A stretch of DNA of 59,109 nt from Bacilli bacterium (GCA_024408495.1 JAKSUY010000003.1:1-59109), one strand, 5' to 3'. Positions 7,225 through 17,045 are shown, counted from the first letter of the stretch. Notes: a model not told the origin generated them from the letters alone. Made by a program: numbers and translations.

Positions 7225-9558
7225 ATGAGTAATTTAAAAAACACATTAATTGATTTATCAAAATTATCTGCTCAAGTACTAAACAGCTCCAGCGATAAAT
7301 ACGTGGATGTATTTTGCATTTTTAAATATAACAAGCGACCAATTGAAAAAATTGTTCCCGTGCCAGTTAAAAGCGGTGCTAATAATAGTTATTATATTTC
7401 GACCGCAAAAGCAATTCTCGCTGATGCAAAAAAGAGTGGAGAGTTAGTTAAATATTGTGAGAGATATTTAAAATCTAGCGCTTCTATTGCAAATCCTATT
7501 CTTAAGGTCGCCGCAATTACAGGAGTATCATTACTGGCGGTTGCCGCCATTGGTACTGGCGCTTTTTTTCTTGGCAAGCACCTTACTCCTGGAGGCGGGA
7601 GCGATGGATTAATTGAAGTAACATTTGATGCTGTTTCTACAGAAGATCATTTAGCATACTTTAACAACGACCCTACCCTCACCGCTTTAAAAGTTAAAGT
7701 TGGGAAAGGAATTACTTTTGGTGAAGTTAAAAAGTTAGCGTCCAATTTGACGCGACACACTGGTGGAACGGTAGAAACACCCGTTTATGACATACTCGAT
7801 GCTTGGTCTGATATAACAAGCGAGGTTTCTGATGATCGCGTTTTAAACGATAACTTAACAGTGAGCGCATCTTATAAACCCGAAACCGTCAAGCTAACCA
7901 TCGATGCTTCGGGAAACACCCTTGGGACAATCAGAACTTCTTGGACTGCAGATACAATGGGAGCGGTTAGTAGAACACGAACGTTTGAAGTAAATAAAGG
8001 AACAACTCTTAAAGATGCTTTATACTTAGCTGATATTAAGAAGTACATTGAACCTACAATCGTTAAGTCGACAGGAACCCCTGGAGAATATACGTATGAT
8101 GATAGTATTCACTTTACTTTCTTCAGAGATGCAACAGGCGAAAAAGATATTTATCCACCTTATGAAACAACACCAGAAGCAAAACGAGATGACTACGAAA
8201 AATTTATCATTGACCGCGATGTAATTTTAACGGCTAACTATAGCGGAATGCCTAGTGGCGACCCAGTTGAATGGTTAAATGTGACTTTTTATGCGGCCGA
8301 TCCAATTTCAACGAGCCACGATGATTACCATCGTACTGGTGTATTTAAAAATACAGCTCAAAAAAAGGACTCCCTTTCCTCTAACACTGAAACCAAAAAC
8401 GTTGTTGGTATTGATACACCAGATGACTACACCACTTTTGCGCAAATATTAGAATTAGGTGCTTCTCAATATAAGACTCCGGAGGGTACATTTGCAACAT
8501 TTAAGCATTGGACCGATGAAACAGGCAAAATTTATGATCCAAATAATCCAGATACGACAACAATGTTCCCTCGTGATGTTTCTTTCTATGCTTACTATGA
8601 ACCAGATTTCCAAAAGGATACATTTAGTATGATTGCTGCCTTAGCTAAGAAAGGCAAAAATCAAATAAAAGAAGCGTATAACTTAACGAGCGATAAGGAT
8701 ATCTATAACTTAGAAAAAGATTTAGTGCTTGATGGCGTTACTTATACGGTAAGAGTTATCGGTGTCGCAACAGATTTTCAAGAATTTATTCTTGTAGATG
8801 ATCCTTACGAACGTTCTTATAAAAACGGTCAATTACAATATGATGGCCCTGAATTGTGGATTTTCTCTCAAAAACCTAGCGCTTTAACATTACAATTCAT
8901 TACTCCTTACGGAGATAAAATATCTTGGGGCCACAATAGCGACTTAAACTATTTATATCAAAATGAAAATTGCAACATTAAGAAAAAATTAGATGAGTTG
9001 GATACGAAATTAGAATCCGCTCTTGGAGACGTTTTAAAAACAACAAAAAGATTAATCGATTACGATGGTGATGAACCGATGGTACTTAATGAGATGGAAG
9101 CAGAATATCAATACGATGGTGAAAAAGGTTATGAAATGAATCTTAAAAGTTTTCTTATCGGAGGACGTGGCGAAACGTTGTTTGGAAGCGGTGAGCATGA
9201 TGGTCAAATACCATTTGTATATAATCCAGATGGAAGCGCGCCCCAAACCATGATTCAAATGATTCTCTCAAATTACACAAATCTTTATGGCGAAGCAGCT
9301 AAAGATAAGGCCAACTTTAAAACTTATTGGTCTAGATGGGATACATATATCAAAAAAGATTGGTGTGAAGATGATGTCACTCCACCCCGAATATATAAAT
9401 TAAATACAAATCTTTCATATTTTGATATAGATGAAGATGATGGAAAACTTGATGAATTCGAAGTAGAGAATCAAGGCACTTATGATAGCGTTCCCCCGCC
9501 TTGTACTGAAGAACATTATCTTTTCCCAGCTTTCGCGATTGGTGATGGCATTCTATAA
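7225..9558 (+). CDS. Large membrane-anchored surface protein with InlB-like beta repeats
   Basis: A 777-residue protein without a cleavable signal peptide: about 90 cytoplasmic residues, one membrane span (about 92-118, AAITGVSLLAVAAIGTGAFF), a PGGGSDG linker, then about 650 external residues. The external part has repeats ending in the pattern (N/D)xTxxAxY at about 209-217 (NDNLTVSASY), 330-339 (DRDVILTANY) and 425-458 (FKHWTDETGK then FYAYYEPD), like Listeria-Bacteroides/InlB_B repeats. The C-terminal 300 residues (DGVTYTVRVIG, SWGHNSDLNYLYQNE, SFLIGGRGETLFG) loosely recall DUF6273 domains. A strong AAGGAGAT site precedes the ATG. Probably an adhesin or wall-associated protein; no function is assigned. 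Confidence 0.6.
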   Translation: MSNLKNTLIDLSKLSAQVLNSSSDKYVDVFCIFKYNKRPIEKIVPVPVKSGANNSYYISTAKAILADAKKSGELVKYCERYLKSSASIANPILKVAAITGVSLLAVAAIGTGAFFLGKHLTPGGGSDGLIEVTFDAVSTEDHLAYFNNDPTLTALKVKVGKGITFGEVKKLASNLTRHTGGTVETPVYDILDAWSDITSEVSDDRVLNDNLTVSASYKPETVKLTIDASGNTLGTIRTSWTADTMGAVSRTRTFEVNKGTTLKDALYLADIKKYIEPTIVKSTGTPGEYTYDDSIHFTFFRDATGEKDIYPPYETTPEAKRDDYEKFIIDRDVILTANYSGMPSGDPVEWLNVTFYAADPISTSHDDYHRTGVFKNTAQKKDSLSSNTETKNVVGIDTPDDYTTFAQILELGASQYKTPEGTFATFKHWTDETGKIYDPNNPDTTTMFPRDVSFYAYYEPDFQKDTFSMIAALAKKGKNQIKEAYNLTSDKDIYNLEKDLVLDGVTYTVRVIGVATDFQEFILVDDPYERSYKNGQLQYDGPELWIFSQKPSALTLQFITPYGDKISWGHNSDLNYLYQNENCNIKKKLDELDTKLESALGDVLKTTKRLIDYDGDEPMVLNEMEAEYQYDGEKGYEMNLKSFLIGGRGETLFGSGEHDGQIPFVYNPDGSAPQTMIQMILSNYTNLYGEAAKDKANFKTYWSRWDTYIKKDWCEDDVTPPRIYKLNTNLSYFDIDEDDGKLDEFEVENQGTYDSVPPPCTEEHYLFPAFAIGDGIL

Positions 9559-9561
9559 TTA

Positions 9562-10140
9562 ATGATTTATTATCATCTTTCAAGCGTTGATTCTACCAAT
9601 AATTATCTAAAAACTAATTATCATAAATTAAGAGATTGGACTATTTTAACTGCGGACTATCAAACGCATGGACGTGGACGATATGATAATCGTACTTGGA
9701 TAAGTAAGCGTGGTGATAATCTTTTATGTTCTATATTAATTAAAGACAAAAAGATAATTAATAAACACAACTGCCTTGTATTATTAGTAGGAATTACTAT
9801 TTATCGCTTATTAAATAAACTAGGGTTAAAAAACATTAAGATTAAACGCCCTAATGATATTTATGTCAATGGACATAAGATATGTGGCATCTTACTTGAA
9901 AGCATTTCAATAAGCGATGATATAAAAGCTTTAGTGATTGGGATTGGACTTAATCTTAATCAAGAAGTGTTCTCTAAAGAATTAAACGCAACTTCTTATT
10001 ATTTAGAGGCTAAGAAGAAGATTGATAAGAGCAAAGTATTAAAGCTATTAATTAAAACGCTCAAAGAAGAATTGAAAAAGATAAAGCCTAATTATCAAGA
10101 AATATTATTGAAACAATATAAGAAAGATATTATTGAATAA
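9562..10140 (+). CDS. birA: Biotin-protein ligase, catalytic domain only
   Basis: A 192-residue biotin-[carboxylase] ligase that would biotinylate the carrier encoded at 724. Visible motifs: SSVDSTNNYLK at the start, GRGR at 37-40 (biotinyl-AMP loop), KRPNDIYVNGHKICGILLES at 95-114 with the substrate lysine near 106, and GIGLNLNQE. There is no N-terminal HTH repressor domain, and the protein stops after the central domain, lacking the roughly 45-residue SH3-like C-terminal domain of most ligases. The stop directly abuts the stop of the convergent flavin enzyme gene. Starts 3 bases after the upstream gene's stop without an obvious Shine-Dalgarno. Confidence 0.88.
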   Translation: MIYYHLSSVDSTNNYLKTNYHKLRDWTILTADYQTHGRGRYDNRTWISKRGDNLLCSILIKDKKIINKHNCLVLLVGITIYRLLNKLGLKNIKIKRPNDIYVNGHKICGILLESISISDDIKALVIGIGLNLNQEVFSKELNATSYYLEAKKKIDKSKVLKLLIKTLKEELKKIKPNYQEILLKQYKKDIIE

Positions 10141-11658
10141 TTATTCGTGATATTCAGATTTAGTATTTACTTTCCAAATATCTTCTTTCTTAATGTCACC
10201 TTTAATCGCTTCAACACATTTGATTGCAGTTAGCATTGAATGATCCATATTGTTATAACGATGTTGCCCGTTTCGCCCGATGCAATAAAGATTATCAATC
10301 GAATTAAGGTAGCTGACCAACTTATCAATATCTTTATAAGAATCAAAATAGGCTGGATAAGCTTTTAACACTCGATTAATAGTCGAATCAATAACTTGAT
10401 TCTTATCAATTAGTCCGATTGTGCATGCTTCATTAATCGCTAAGTCAATAATAGCCTTATCAGACATCTGCCATAACTTGTCGCCTTCGTTAGCGAAATA
10501 CTCTAATCCAATTAAAGTCGTATTCTCATTATCCTTCACTAAATAAGGTGACCAGTTATTAAGGACTTGGATACGCCCTAATTGAACATTTCCTTGTTGC
10601 ACATATATCCATGTATCACGAATCCTATTATTGATAGTTTTGATTTTACTTTCATTATGAATCTTTAAATCTTTCATTAATAGACCTACACCAATAAAAT
10701 CACGATATGGTAAATGATTAGCAATATCGTATATTTCCTTACTAGGTATATTACCTTTAATTGCATTAATTAAATCCTTAAGTGGCATAGATGAAATAAT
10801 GTAGTCTGCTTTAAGCTCTTCTTTATGATTAATTTCTATTGAGGTTATTTTGTTATCCTCTATGGTAATTCCAGTAACACAAAAATTTTGATGAAGAATC
10901 GCTCCGTTATTCACGCACCATTTAGCGATTGCCTCATACATACTACCTACCCCATATTTAGGATAAGCAAAAGATTTAATTAACGATGCTTCTTCGTTTT
11001 GCTTCTTTTTAAATACACTACCAATTGCTTTAGTTAAAGATAACCCTTTCACTCTTTGTTTGCCCCATGAAGCATCAATTTCGCTAGGATTACGACCCCA
11101 TACTTTAGTGGTGTAATCTTTAAAGAAACTCTTGTATAAAAAAGAGCCAAAATGATTAATATAAAAATTCTCTAGATTATTTTCCTCTTTCTTAATAAAT
11201 CTACTTTTTATATAACTAAATCCAGCCTTTATGGTTTTATTAAAGCCTAGATTCTTAAACGTTCTCCATTTCATTGATAAAGGATAATCAAAGAATTTAT
11301 CTAGATAATAAATATGCGAAACACGAGAGCGCATTAAAAATACATTATCTATCTTTTCTGGATCAGGTCCGCCTATAGTTAATTTAGTAGATCTACCAAC
11401 CATCTTTTCTTCTAATGTAGGTTGACCTTGAAAAGGCATAAATTTCTGCCATATATCATTGATTACTTTATCTTTAGAAAAGAAACGATGCCCGCCTAAA
11501 TCAATGATATTACCATTAAAGCGTACGCTTCGAGAAATACCACCTATATAAGATGAAGCTTCAATGATAATAGGTTTAATATCGGTTTTAGTTAATAATT
11601 CATATGCAGCGGTTACTCCTGCAGGCCCAGCACCAATAATAATCGCTGTCTTTGCCAT
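10141..11658 (-). CDS. FAD-dependent UDP-galactopyranose mutase-like oxidoreductase
   Basis: A 505-residue flavoprotein. The N-terminus [22 protein letters not shown] has the GxGxxG dinucleotide motif of a Rossmann fold, followed by the flavin-contacting [25 protein letters not shown] segment of the UDP-galactopyranose mutase/protoporphyrinogen oxidase-like group. [22 protein letters not shown] and a C-terminal [24 protein letters not shown] complete the pattern (flavin ring contact). It probably modifies a nucleotide sugar or a lipid-linked sugar for surface glycan. An AAGGA site precedes the ATG. It ends the minus-strand run from truA and lies 10 bases after psuK. True UDP-galactopyranose mutase activity is not certain. 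Confidence 0.75.
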   Translation of the reverse strand: MAKTAIIIGAGPAGVTAAYELLTKTDIKPIIIEASSYIGGISRSVRFNGNIIDLGGHRFFSKDKVINDIWQKFMPFQGQPTLEEKMVGRSTKLTIGGPDPEKIDNVFLMRSRVSHIYYLDKFFDYPLSMKWRTFKNLGFNKTIKAGFSYIKSRFIKKEENNLENFYINHFGSFLYKSFFKDYTTKVWGRNPSEIDASWGKQRVKGLSLTKAIGSVFKKKQNEEASLIKSFAYPKYGVGSMYEAIAKWCVNNGAILHQNFCVTGITIEDNKITSIEINHKEELKADYIISSMPLKDLINAIKGNIPSKEIYDIANHLPYRDFIGVGLLMKDLKIHNESKIKTINNRIRDTWIYVQQGNVQLGRIQVLNNWSPYLVKDNENTTLIGLEYFANEGDKLWQMSDKAIIDLAINEACTIGLIDKNQVIDSTINRVLKAYPAYFDSYKDIDKLVSYLNSIDNLYCIGRNGQHRYNNMDHSMLTAIKCVEAIKGDIKKEDIWKVNTKSEYHE

Positions 11659-11668
11659 AATATAATCC

Positions 11669-12559
11669 TTATTTGTGAGCGTATCGGCTAAGCTTATCTG
11701 AATTAGCCTTTTCGCTCATCAAAGTTAGATTAGCAAGCTTATTGCCAAAGCTAATCGCTTCATGAAAATCTTTACCAAGCATTATATGGTCAATAATACC
11801 ACTCATCAAAGCATCACCGCATCCAGTAGTATTCGCAATCTTTTTAAATTGAGTAACCGAATAATGGTAGATATCTTTTTTATTTAAACCATAATAGACA
11901 TCTTTACGCGAATTACTCACCACTACATTCTTTAAGCCTTTTTTAAATATAGCTTTAATTAAAGGTTCTTTTTCTAATTTTTGATTATTCACTAATGCCC
12001 GTGCTTCGTAAATGTTTAATTTCATTAAATAAATCTTGTCTAATACATTTAGGAAACGTGGAACAAACTCCGGAGCAATTGGATCACAGAAGATTTTCTT
12101 ATGTGAGAAATGTTTACAAATATATTCAGTAGTCTCTTGCGTTACATTACCATCGATAAAAATAAAGTCATGTTGATTAATAATATTGCCAATCATTTTA
12201 ATATAACTAGGGGTTACATCTTTAATTGCGCGATTATCAAATATCGCTATTTCCATATCGTGGTTACTATCATTAATCGCTACATAAGTTGAAGTAGGAT
12301 ATTTAGTAGGTACATCTACTACTTTAACTTTTAAACTAGCGTAATGTTTCTTTAAACTATCCGCCATTTCGCCTTTACCTAAAGCAGTCACAACCGTTAC
12401 TTTATTACCTAATTTAGATAAATTATGCGCAACATTACGAGTAACGCCGCCAAAAGCTACAGCTAACTTACCAGAATTAGAAACTTTATATTCAAGCGGT
12501 TGATCGCTAGTTGCAATATAATCAACCGCTGAGCTACCAAATAAAATTATTTTCTTCAT
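11669..12559 (-). CDS. psuK: Pseudouridine kinase (PfkB family)
   Basis: A 296-residue PfkB-family sugar/nucleoside kinase. Signatures: [15 protein letters not shown] near the N-terminus (substrate loop) and [14 protein letters not shown] with the catalytic Asp at about residue 249. Its direct partner upstream is pseudouridine-5'-phosphate glycosidase, so phosphorylation of pseudouridine to pseudouridine 5'-phosphate is the likely reaction. I chose the ATG at 12559 (MKKIILFG), which overlaps the psuG TGA stop as ATGA; an in-frame TTG at 12574 would add 5 residues but lies deeper in psuG. Confidence 0.88.
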   Translation of the reverse strand: MKKIILFGSSAVDYIATSDQPLEYKVSNSGKLAVAFGGVTRNVAHNLSKLGNKVTVVTALGKGEMADSLKKHYASLKVKVVDVPTKYPTSTYVAINDSNHDMEIAIFDNRAIKDVTPSYIKMIGNIINQHDFIFIDGNVTQETTEYICKHFSHKKIFCDPIAPEFVPRFLNVLDKIYLMKLNIYEARALVNNQKLEKEPLIKAIFKKGLKNVVVSNSRKDVYYGLNKKDIYHYSVTQFKKIANTTGCGDALMSGIIDHIMLGKDFHEAISFGNKLANLTLMSEKANSDKLSRYAHK

Positions 12560-13461
12560 TTCTTTAATGCGCAATAAGCTTTAGCGATTTGCGCTCCAAG
12601 TTTAGCGTTGTTTAATACTAATTGAATATTGGTATCTAACGAATCACCTTTAGTGAGTTCAACAATTCTTGCCAATAAGAAAGGCGTCTCATCTTTACCT
12701 TTGATGCCTTTCTTTTCCATTTCGGCTTGCGCTTGTTTAATTGCTTTATTAATTACTTTTTCGTCCATTGCATATTTTTGCGGAATTGGATTAGTCACTA
12801 AAATACCACCGTCTAGTTTATATGCTCTTTTCATTTTATGAATCTTAGCGATATCAAGCGGAGTCTTAGCGTTATAATCAACTTTAAATTTACTAGTTCT
12901 AGTATAGAAGGCAGGCAAACATTCAGTATTATAACCAATTACTGGTACACCTTTGCTTTCTAATAATTCTAACGTTACTGGTAAATCTAAAATTGCTTTC
13001 GGTCCTGCGCAAATAACCGTGACATTAGTTTTCGCAAGTTCGTCTAAATCAGCACTAATATCAAAAGTATGTTGAACACCTTTCTGCGCTCCGCCAATAC
13101 CGCCTGTTACAAAGAATTCAATTCCCGCTAATGCAGCAAATATCATCGTTGCGCTAACCGTAGTTGCACCCCATTTCTTCATCGCTGTGATATAAGGGAT
13201 ATCTCTACGAGATACTTTAGCGATTCCTTTAGTCTTACCGAATTTTTCAATTTCACTTGGAGTCATTCCTACAATTGGTTCACCATTAATAATTCCAACC
13301 GTAGCAGGAACCGCTCCATTCTCACGAATTACCTTCTCCACCATTAATGCACATTTAACATTTTTTGGATAAGGCATCCCGTGCGAAATAATCGTCGACT
13401 CTAATGCGACTACTGGTTTATGCGCCTTAAGAGCTTTGATTACTTCTGGATTAATTTTCAT
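12556..13461 (-). CDS. psuG: Pseudouridine-5'-phosphate glycosidase
   Basis: A 301-residue PsuG/YeiN-family enzyme that splits pseudouridine 5'-phosphate (formed by PsuK) into uracil and ribose 5-phosphate. Family blocks are clear: PVVALESTIISHGMPYPKN at the N-terminus, VPATVGIINGEPIVGM, FVTGGIGGAQKGVQHTFDISADL and GGILVTNPIPQKYAMDE. The start is placed at 13461 (MKINPEVIKAL): a GGAG site lies 8 bases upstream, and a longer reading to 13497 would run into yebC. It ends in TGA, showing that TGA is a stop codon here. Confidence 0.94.
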   Translation of the reverse strand: MKINPEVIKALKAHKPVVALESTIISHGMPYPKNVKCALMVEKVIRENGAVPATVGIINGEPIVGMTPSEIEKFGKTKGIAKVSRRDIPYITAMKKWGATTVSATMIFAALAGIEFFVTGGIGGAQKGVQHTFDISADLDELAKTNVTVICAGPKAILDLPVTLELLESKGVPVIGYNTECLPAFYTRTSKFKVDYNAKTPLDIAKIHKMKRAYKLDGGILVTNPIPQKYAMDEKVINKAIKQAQAEMEKKGIKGKDETPFLLARIVELTKGDSLDTNIQLVLNNAKLGAQIAKAYCALKK

Positions 13462-13462
13462 T

Positions 13463-14170
13463 TTATAACTCCACGTTATGATAGACTTCTTGAACATCCG
13501 TTACTTCATCTAACGCATCAAGGATTTGATTAATCTTATCTTTGGCTTCAGGATCGGTAACTTGAATTAATTCATTCGCAATCATTTGAATTGCAGAAAT
13601 ATCGAATTCAGTAATATTAAGAGTCTTTAACACTTCTTTAGCTTTATTTAAGAAGGTCGGATTCACTAATACTTCAATTATTCCGCTATCTTCACTAACT
13701 TCTCTAACATCGACATCACCTAAAATTAATGCTTCTTCAACTTTATCTTTGCCTGTACCTTTAAAAACTAAAACACCTTGTTCGGTAAAATTATAAGACA
13801 CCGCGCCCATACGTCCACCACGTTTAGTAAACACGGTTCTAACATCTGTTAAAGCGCGATTAACATTATCAGTTAAAGTATCAACAATAAATAAACTCCC
13901 AGCTGGTCCAAAGAATTCATAGCGACCAGCTTCATATTGTTCTCCGCTTCCACCTTTTGCTTTTTGAATCGCTCTTTCAATAACATCCTTAGTGACTTGT
14001 TGTGATTTCCATTTTTCAATCGCACTTCTAAGTGCTAGATTAGCATTAGGATCAGGAACTCCTGATTTAGCTGCCATATAAATTTCTTTACTGGCTCTCA
14101 TAAATAACGCGCTTCTTTTCGCAGCGGTTGCGGCCATAGATTTGGCTCTTACTTCATGTGCTCTTCCCAT
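13463..14170 (-). CDS. yebC: YebC/PmpR-family regulator or translation factor
   Basis: A 235-residue YebC-family protein, complete compared with the usual 235-250. The N-terminal GRAHEVRAKSMAATAAKRSALFMRASKEI helix region is a variant of the common AGHSKW start, followed by GGSGEQYEAGRYEFFGPAGSLFIVD and TKRGGRMGAVSYNF. Family members bind DNA as regulators or help ribosomes through proline stretches. The gene sits one base upstream of psuG in the minus-strand run from truA. Confidence 0.9.
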   Translation of the reverse strand: MGRAHEVRAKSMAATAAKRSALFMRASKEIYMAAKSGVPDPNANLALRSAIEKWKSQQVTKDVIERAIQKAKGGSGEQYEAGRYEFFGPAGSLFIVDTLTDNVNRALTDVRTVFTKRGGRMGAVSYNFTEQGVLVFKGTGKDKVEEALILGDVDVREVSEDSGIIEVLVNPTFLNKAKEVLKTLNITEFDISAIQMIANELIQVTDPEAKDKINQILDALDEVTDVQEVYHNVEL

Positions 14171-14185
14171 AATTACTCCTACGCA

Positions 14186-14998
14186 CTATATTTTATTCTT
14201 TTTGTCCTTTAAGGACAAATTATATATTGGCTCTACACCAGTTGCATTCACAATATGTTCCACAGCTTCCAATCCAGGATATAGAACATCAATCGGTCGA
14301 TGTGAATCAAATCCAATCACTACTCTAGCCTTGGTTTTGGCAACCATTTCCCAAAATGGAGTAAATGGGTATTCATAATAAGAATACGTACCAGCGAAAT
14401 GTCTCATACCATATACTCGAACGTGCCCTAAATTGATTTCTAAAGGAATATCGTATTTAACCGCTGCGTCAATAATTTTTTGCGCGCAGTCTTTAGTTAA
14501 ATTATCCCACTTACCAGTAACGCACATAAATAAATCTGGATGAGCAACATATAAAAATAATCCAGATTTCATCCCAGCGATTAGATGTTCGGTATATTCT
14601 AATAGACCAGTCACACCATGTAAGTGATACCAAATTACTTCGCCTCTTTTAAAATAACAGTGTTGACCTAAGATTAAATAATCAACCTTTTTTTCTTCTA
14701 ATAATGAACGATAATAATCTTCGTATTGAGGCATATATTCACATTCAAACGCAGTATAGATATTTATTTGATTTTTATATTTATTCTTTAGATTTTTAAT
14801 TGAATTAAGATAATCATCTAATAGATAATAAGCCCCTCGCATTCCAGACTGAATCACATTTGGCAAAATAACATGATCAGAAACACCATAATCCTTTAAA
14901 CCGGCTTCAATCGCTTTTTTAATATATTCTTCATCTTCGCCAGAAGCATGACCACAGCGTTTAGTATGTGAATGATAACAGTATGTTATTTTATTCAT
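14186..14998 (-). CDS. PHP-domain phosphatase (histidinol-phosphatase family)
   Basis: A 270-residue PHP-fold metal-dependent phosphoesterase. The N-terminal YCYHSHTKRCGHASGEDEEYIKKAIEAGLKDYGVSDH block supplies the metal-binding His residues 9 and 11; YVAHPDLF and the C-terminal VVIGFDSHRPIDV provide the remaining metal ligands. The family includes HisK-type histidinol phosphatases, but no other histidine biosynthesis gene is in view, so the physiological substrate is open. The ATG overlaps the 3' end of truA by 8 bases. Confidence 0.82.
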   Translation of the reverse strand: MNKITYCYHSHTKRCGHASGEDEEYIKKAIEAGLKDYGVSDHVILPNVIQSGMRGAYYLLDDYLNSIKNLKNKYKNQINIYTAFECEYMPQYEDYYRSLLEEKKVDYLILGQHCYFKRGEVIWYHLHGVTGLLEYTEHLIAGMKSGLFLYVAHPDLFMCVTGKWDNLTKDCAQKIIDAAVKYDIPLEINLGHVRVYGMRHFAGTYSYYEYPFTPFWEMVAKTKARVVIGFDSHRPIDVLYPGLEAVEHIVNATGVEPIYNLSLKDKKNKI

Positions 14999-15722
14999 AA
15001 AATACCTTATTTAAGTATAAACCTTCTGCTGGTGCCTTGTGATTAGTGATGTGTCTAGGACTATTAAATAAACGTTTTAAATCATTTAACTTTTGTTTCC
15101 CGGTCGCTACCAATATCATTTCCGCAACAATATCTCTAACCATATAACGCATAAAAGCATTACCCGTAAGAGAGATTAGTATCTCATCTTTCTTTTTACT
15201 AATCTTAATTGAATAAATCGTTCTAATAAAATCTTTATCATCTCGTTCTTTACTCGTTAAGTTTTGGAAATTATGTTTACCAATAAAAAACTTACTAGCA
15301 TCCTTAAGTAATTTTAGATTAATTTTATCTTTAACTAAATAATGCGTTCTAGCGTAAAATGGCAATTCTCTACCTGTATAGATTTTATAAATATACTCTT
15401 TTTTCTTAGCAGAGAATCTCGCGTGAAAATCTTTATCCACTTCTTTTAGTGATTTAATTTTGATATCGATTGGTAAAAGACGATTAAGCGCATACACTAA
15501 ATGATTAATATCCTTAATCTGTTTCTTAGTATCAAAATGAAATGGCTGAGCGTAAGCATGAACGCCTTTATCGGTTCTACCTGATCCGGTAATATTAATT
15601 TTTTCGTTTAAAATATGCGATAAGATTTTTTCAATTTTATCTTCAATCGTATTATGTGATGGCTGACTTTGCCATCCATCATAATTCATCCCAAAATAAC
15701 TAACAATTCCTAGATAACGCAT
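14991..15722 (-). CDS. truA: tRNA pseudouridine(38-40) synthase
   Basis: A 243-residue TruA enzyme, which isomerises uridines 38-40 in the tRNA anticodon arm to pseudouridine. The catalytic motif SGRTDKGVHA carries the catalytic Asp at residue 51; MNYDGWQSQPSHNTIEDKIE at the N-terminus and TGNAFMRYMVRDIV near the C-terminus are also family blocks. In many Bacilli truA directly follows ecfA1-ecfA2-ecfT; here a DUF4143 ATPase gene is inserted between ecfT and truA. Its AAAGGA ribosome site lies within the last codons of that inserted gene. Confidence 0.95.
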   Translation of the reverse strand: MRYLGIVSYFGMNYDGWQSQPSHNTIEDKIEKILSHILNEKINITGSGRTDKGVHAYAQPFHFDTKKQIKDINHLVYALNRLLPIDIKIKSLKEVDKDFHARFSAKKKEYIYKIYTGRELPFYARTHYLVKDKINLKLLKDASKFFIGKHNFQNLTSKERDDKDFIRTIYSIKISKKKDEILISLTGNAFMRYMVRDIVAEMILVATGKQKLNDLKRLFNSPRHITNHKAPAEGLYLNKVFYE

Positions 15723-15723
15723 A

Positions 15724-17010
15724 TTAATCCTTTAAACATCCAATAGGTATTACAAAGACATTGTCCTTAGTTTTATAACCATATTTAGACCCTGTAACAA
15801 CCATTTTAAGTGTTGGTAAATCCAATTTCTTTTTTGTTTCTTTTTTGTTGTAAGTTTTAATTAATTGCTCAACTTTGTTAAGATGCCTAATTCCTTCATC
15901 GATTTCATCATCTCCTAATTTAATTTCAATTAATGCATAACGACCATCGTTTAAAAATAATACTGCATCTACTTCTAAATCATACCGATCGTGGTAATAA
16001 CATATTTCTCCACCAAATTTAGAGGAATACACTCTTAAATCTCGTATACATAAAGTTTCGAAAATAAAACCGAATGTCTTCAAATCGTACAGAAGACTTT
16101 TAGGGGTTGCTTTTAAAGCGGCAACAGCAATAGATGGGTCAACGAATTCTATTTTTTTGCCACTGCGCATTGCTGTAGCCGACCTAATCATCGGACACCA
16201 CCCTTCTAAATTTTTAACTATGTATAATCTATCTAAGACATCAATATAATCGTATAAAGTTACTTTTGATATTTTATTGGTAGAAGCAACATCTGCCAAT
16301 ATAGTTTCTAGACTCGCTAGTGTTGATATATTACGAGCATAAGAACGCAAAATCGCTCTCATTGTTTTGGCATTACGTTTTATTTGATCGACATTATACA
16401 TATCACTTGTGTAAATTTGCTTATAATAATCTTTCGCTACTTCCAACTGATCAGTCTTGTTTGCTATTAACAAACTTTTTGGCCAACCACCCCGGCACGC
16501 AAGAAATATTAGATCTTCTAAAGATAGTGAAGATGTAAAACGTTTTGGATCGATTTTTTTATCATTAAATAAGTCGATAAGCGATACATGTCCATTCGAT
16601 TCACCGCTTTCGTATAGACTCATTGGGTACATCAAAATTTTAGAAATGCGCCCTGTCCCAGTATGGCGAGTAGTAACTTTACGTGATGTAGAACCAGTTA
16701 AAATAAAATTTCCAAAATTAGAAGAATTGTCGCAATAATTCCTTACTGCATCATAAATATTTGGAGCATCCTGCCATTCATCAATTAGACGTGGCTTGTC
16801 TCCTTCAAGTAAAACTCCTGGATTAAATCTAGTTAATTTAATTAGATTTTCAACATCGAATGTCTCTTGAAATTTGATTTCGCTTTTTGAATGATGTTCT
16901 CCAGTTGTGGTTTTGCCACACCATTTAGGACCAATTATTTGCAATGCACCAAAAATACTTAATTTTTTGTCGATTTCTTGATCAACGATTCTATTAATGT
17001 ATTTTTTCAT
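15724..17010 (-). CDS. AAA-type ATPase with C-terminal DUF4143 nuclease-like domain
   Basis: A 428-residue protein. Walker A GPKWCGKTT lies at about 27-35, a Walker B-like segment with LIDEWQDAP follows, and GNFILTGSTSR is the sensor region. The C-terminal DUF4143 domain ends in a PD-(D/E)xK-like arrangement, YDLEVDAVLFLNDG then YALIEIKLGDDE. The family is common and mobile in gut bacteria, with no settled function. It breaks the usual ecfT-truA adjacency, has its own promoter, and is preceded by three direct repeats. No Shine-Dalgarno is present; the -10 box ends 6 bases before the ATG, so the mRNA is probably leaderless. Confidence 0.82.
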   Translation of the reverse strand: MKKYINRIVDQEIDKKLSIFGALQIIGPKWCGKTTTGEHHSKSEIKFQETFDVENLIKLTRFNPGVLLEGDKPRLIDEWQDAPNIYDAVRNYCDNSSNFGNFILTGSTSRKVTTRHTGTGRISKILMYPMSLYESGESNGHVSLIDLFNDKKIDPKRFTSSLSLEDLIFLACRGGWPKSLLIANKTDQLEVAKDYYKQIYTSDMYNVDQIKRNAKTMRAILRSYARNISTLASLETILADVASTNKISKVTLYDYIDVLDRLYIVKNLEGWCPMIRSATAMRSGKKIEFVDPSIAVAALKATPKSLLYDLKTFGFIFETLCIRDLRVYSSKFGGEICYYHDRYDLEVDAVLFLNDGRYALIEIKLGDDEIDEGIRHLNKVEQLIKTYNKKETKKKLDLPTLKMVVTGSKYGYKTKDNVFVIPIGCLKD

Positions 17011-17016
17011 ATTAAC

Positions 17017-17045
17017 ATTTTATGTTAAATTTTGTTGTTAGTCAA
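17017..17045 (-). promoter_or_regulatory. Sigma-A-type promoter of the DUF4143 gene with overlapping palindrome
   Basis: Minus-strand -35 TTGACT (17040-17045) and -10 TAAAAT (17017-17022) with an exact 17-base spacer. Only 6 bases separate the -10 box from the ATG at 17010, so the expected start point is the A of the start codon. The -10 lies inside the inverted repeat AACAT-AAA-ATGTT. Confidence 0.75.

Noticed and set aside
12556-12558. Mycoplasma-type genetic code (TGA as Trp)
   Set aside because: psuG, licD and tldE end with TGA, and Trp codons are TGG in conserved motifs, so the standard code is used.
15724-17010. Transposase or insertion sequence at the DUF4143 gene
   Set aside because: No terminal inverted repeats or target duplications are seen, and the protein is an ATPase with DUF4143, not a transposase.
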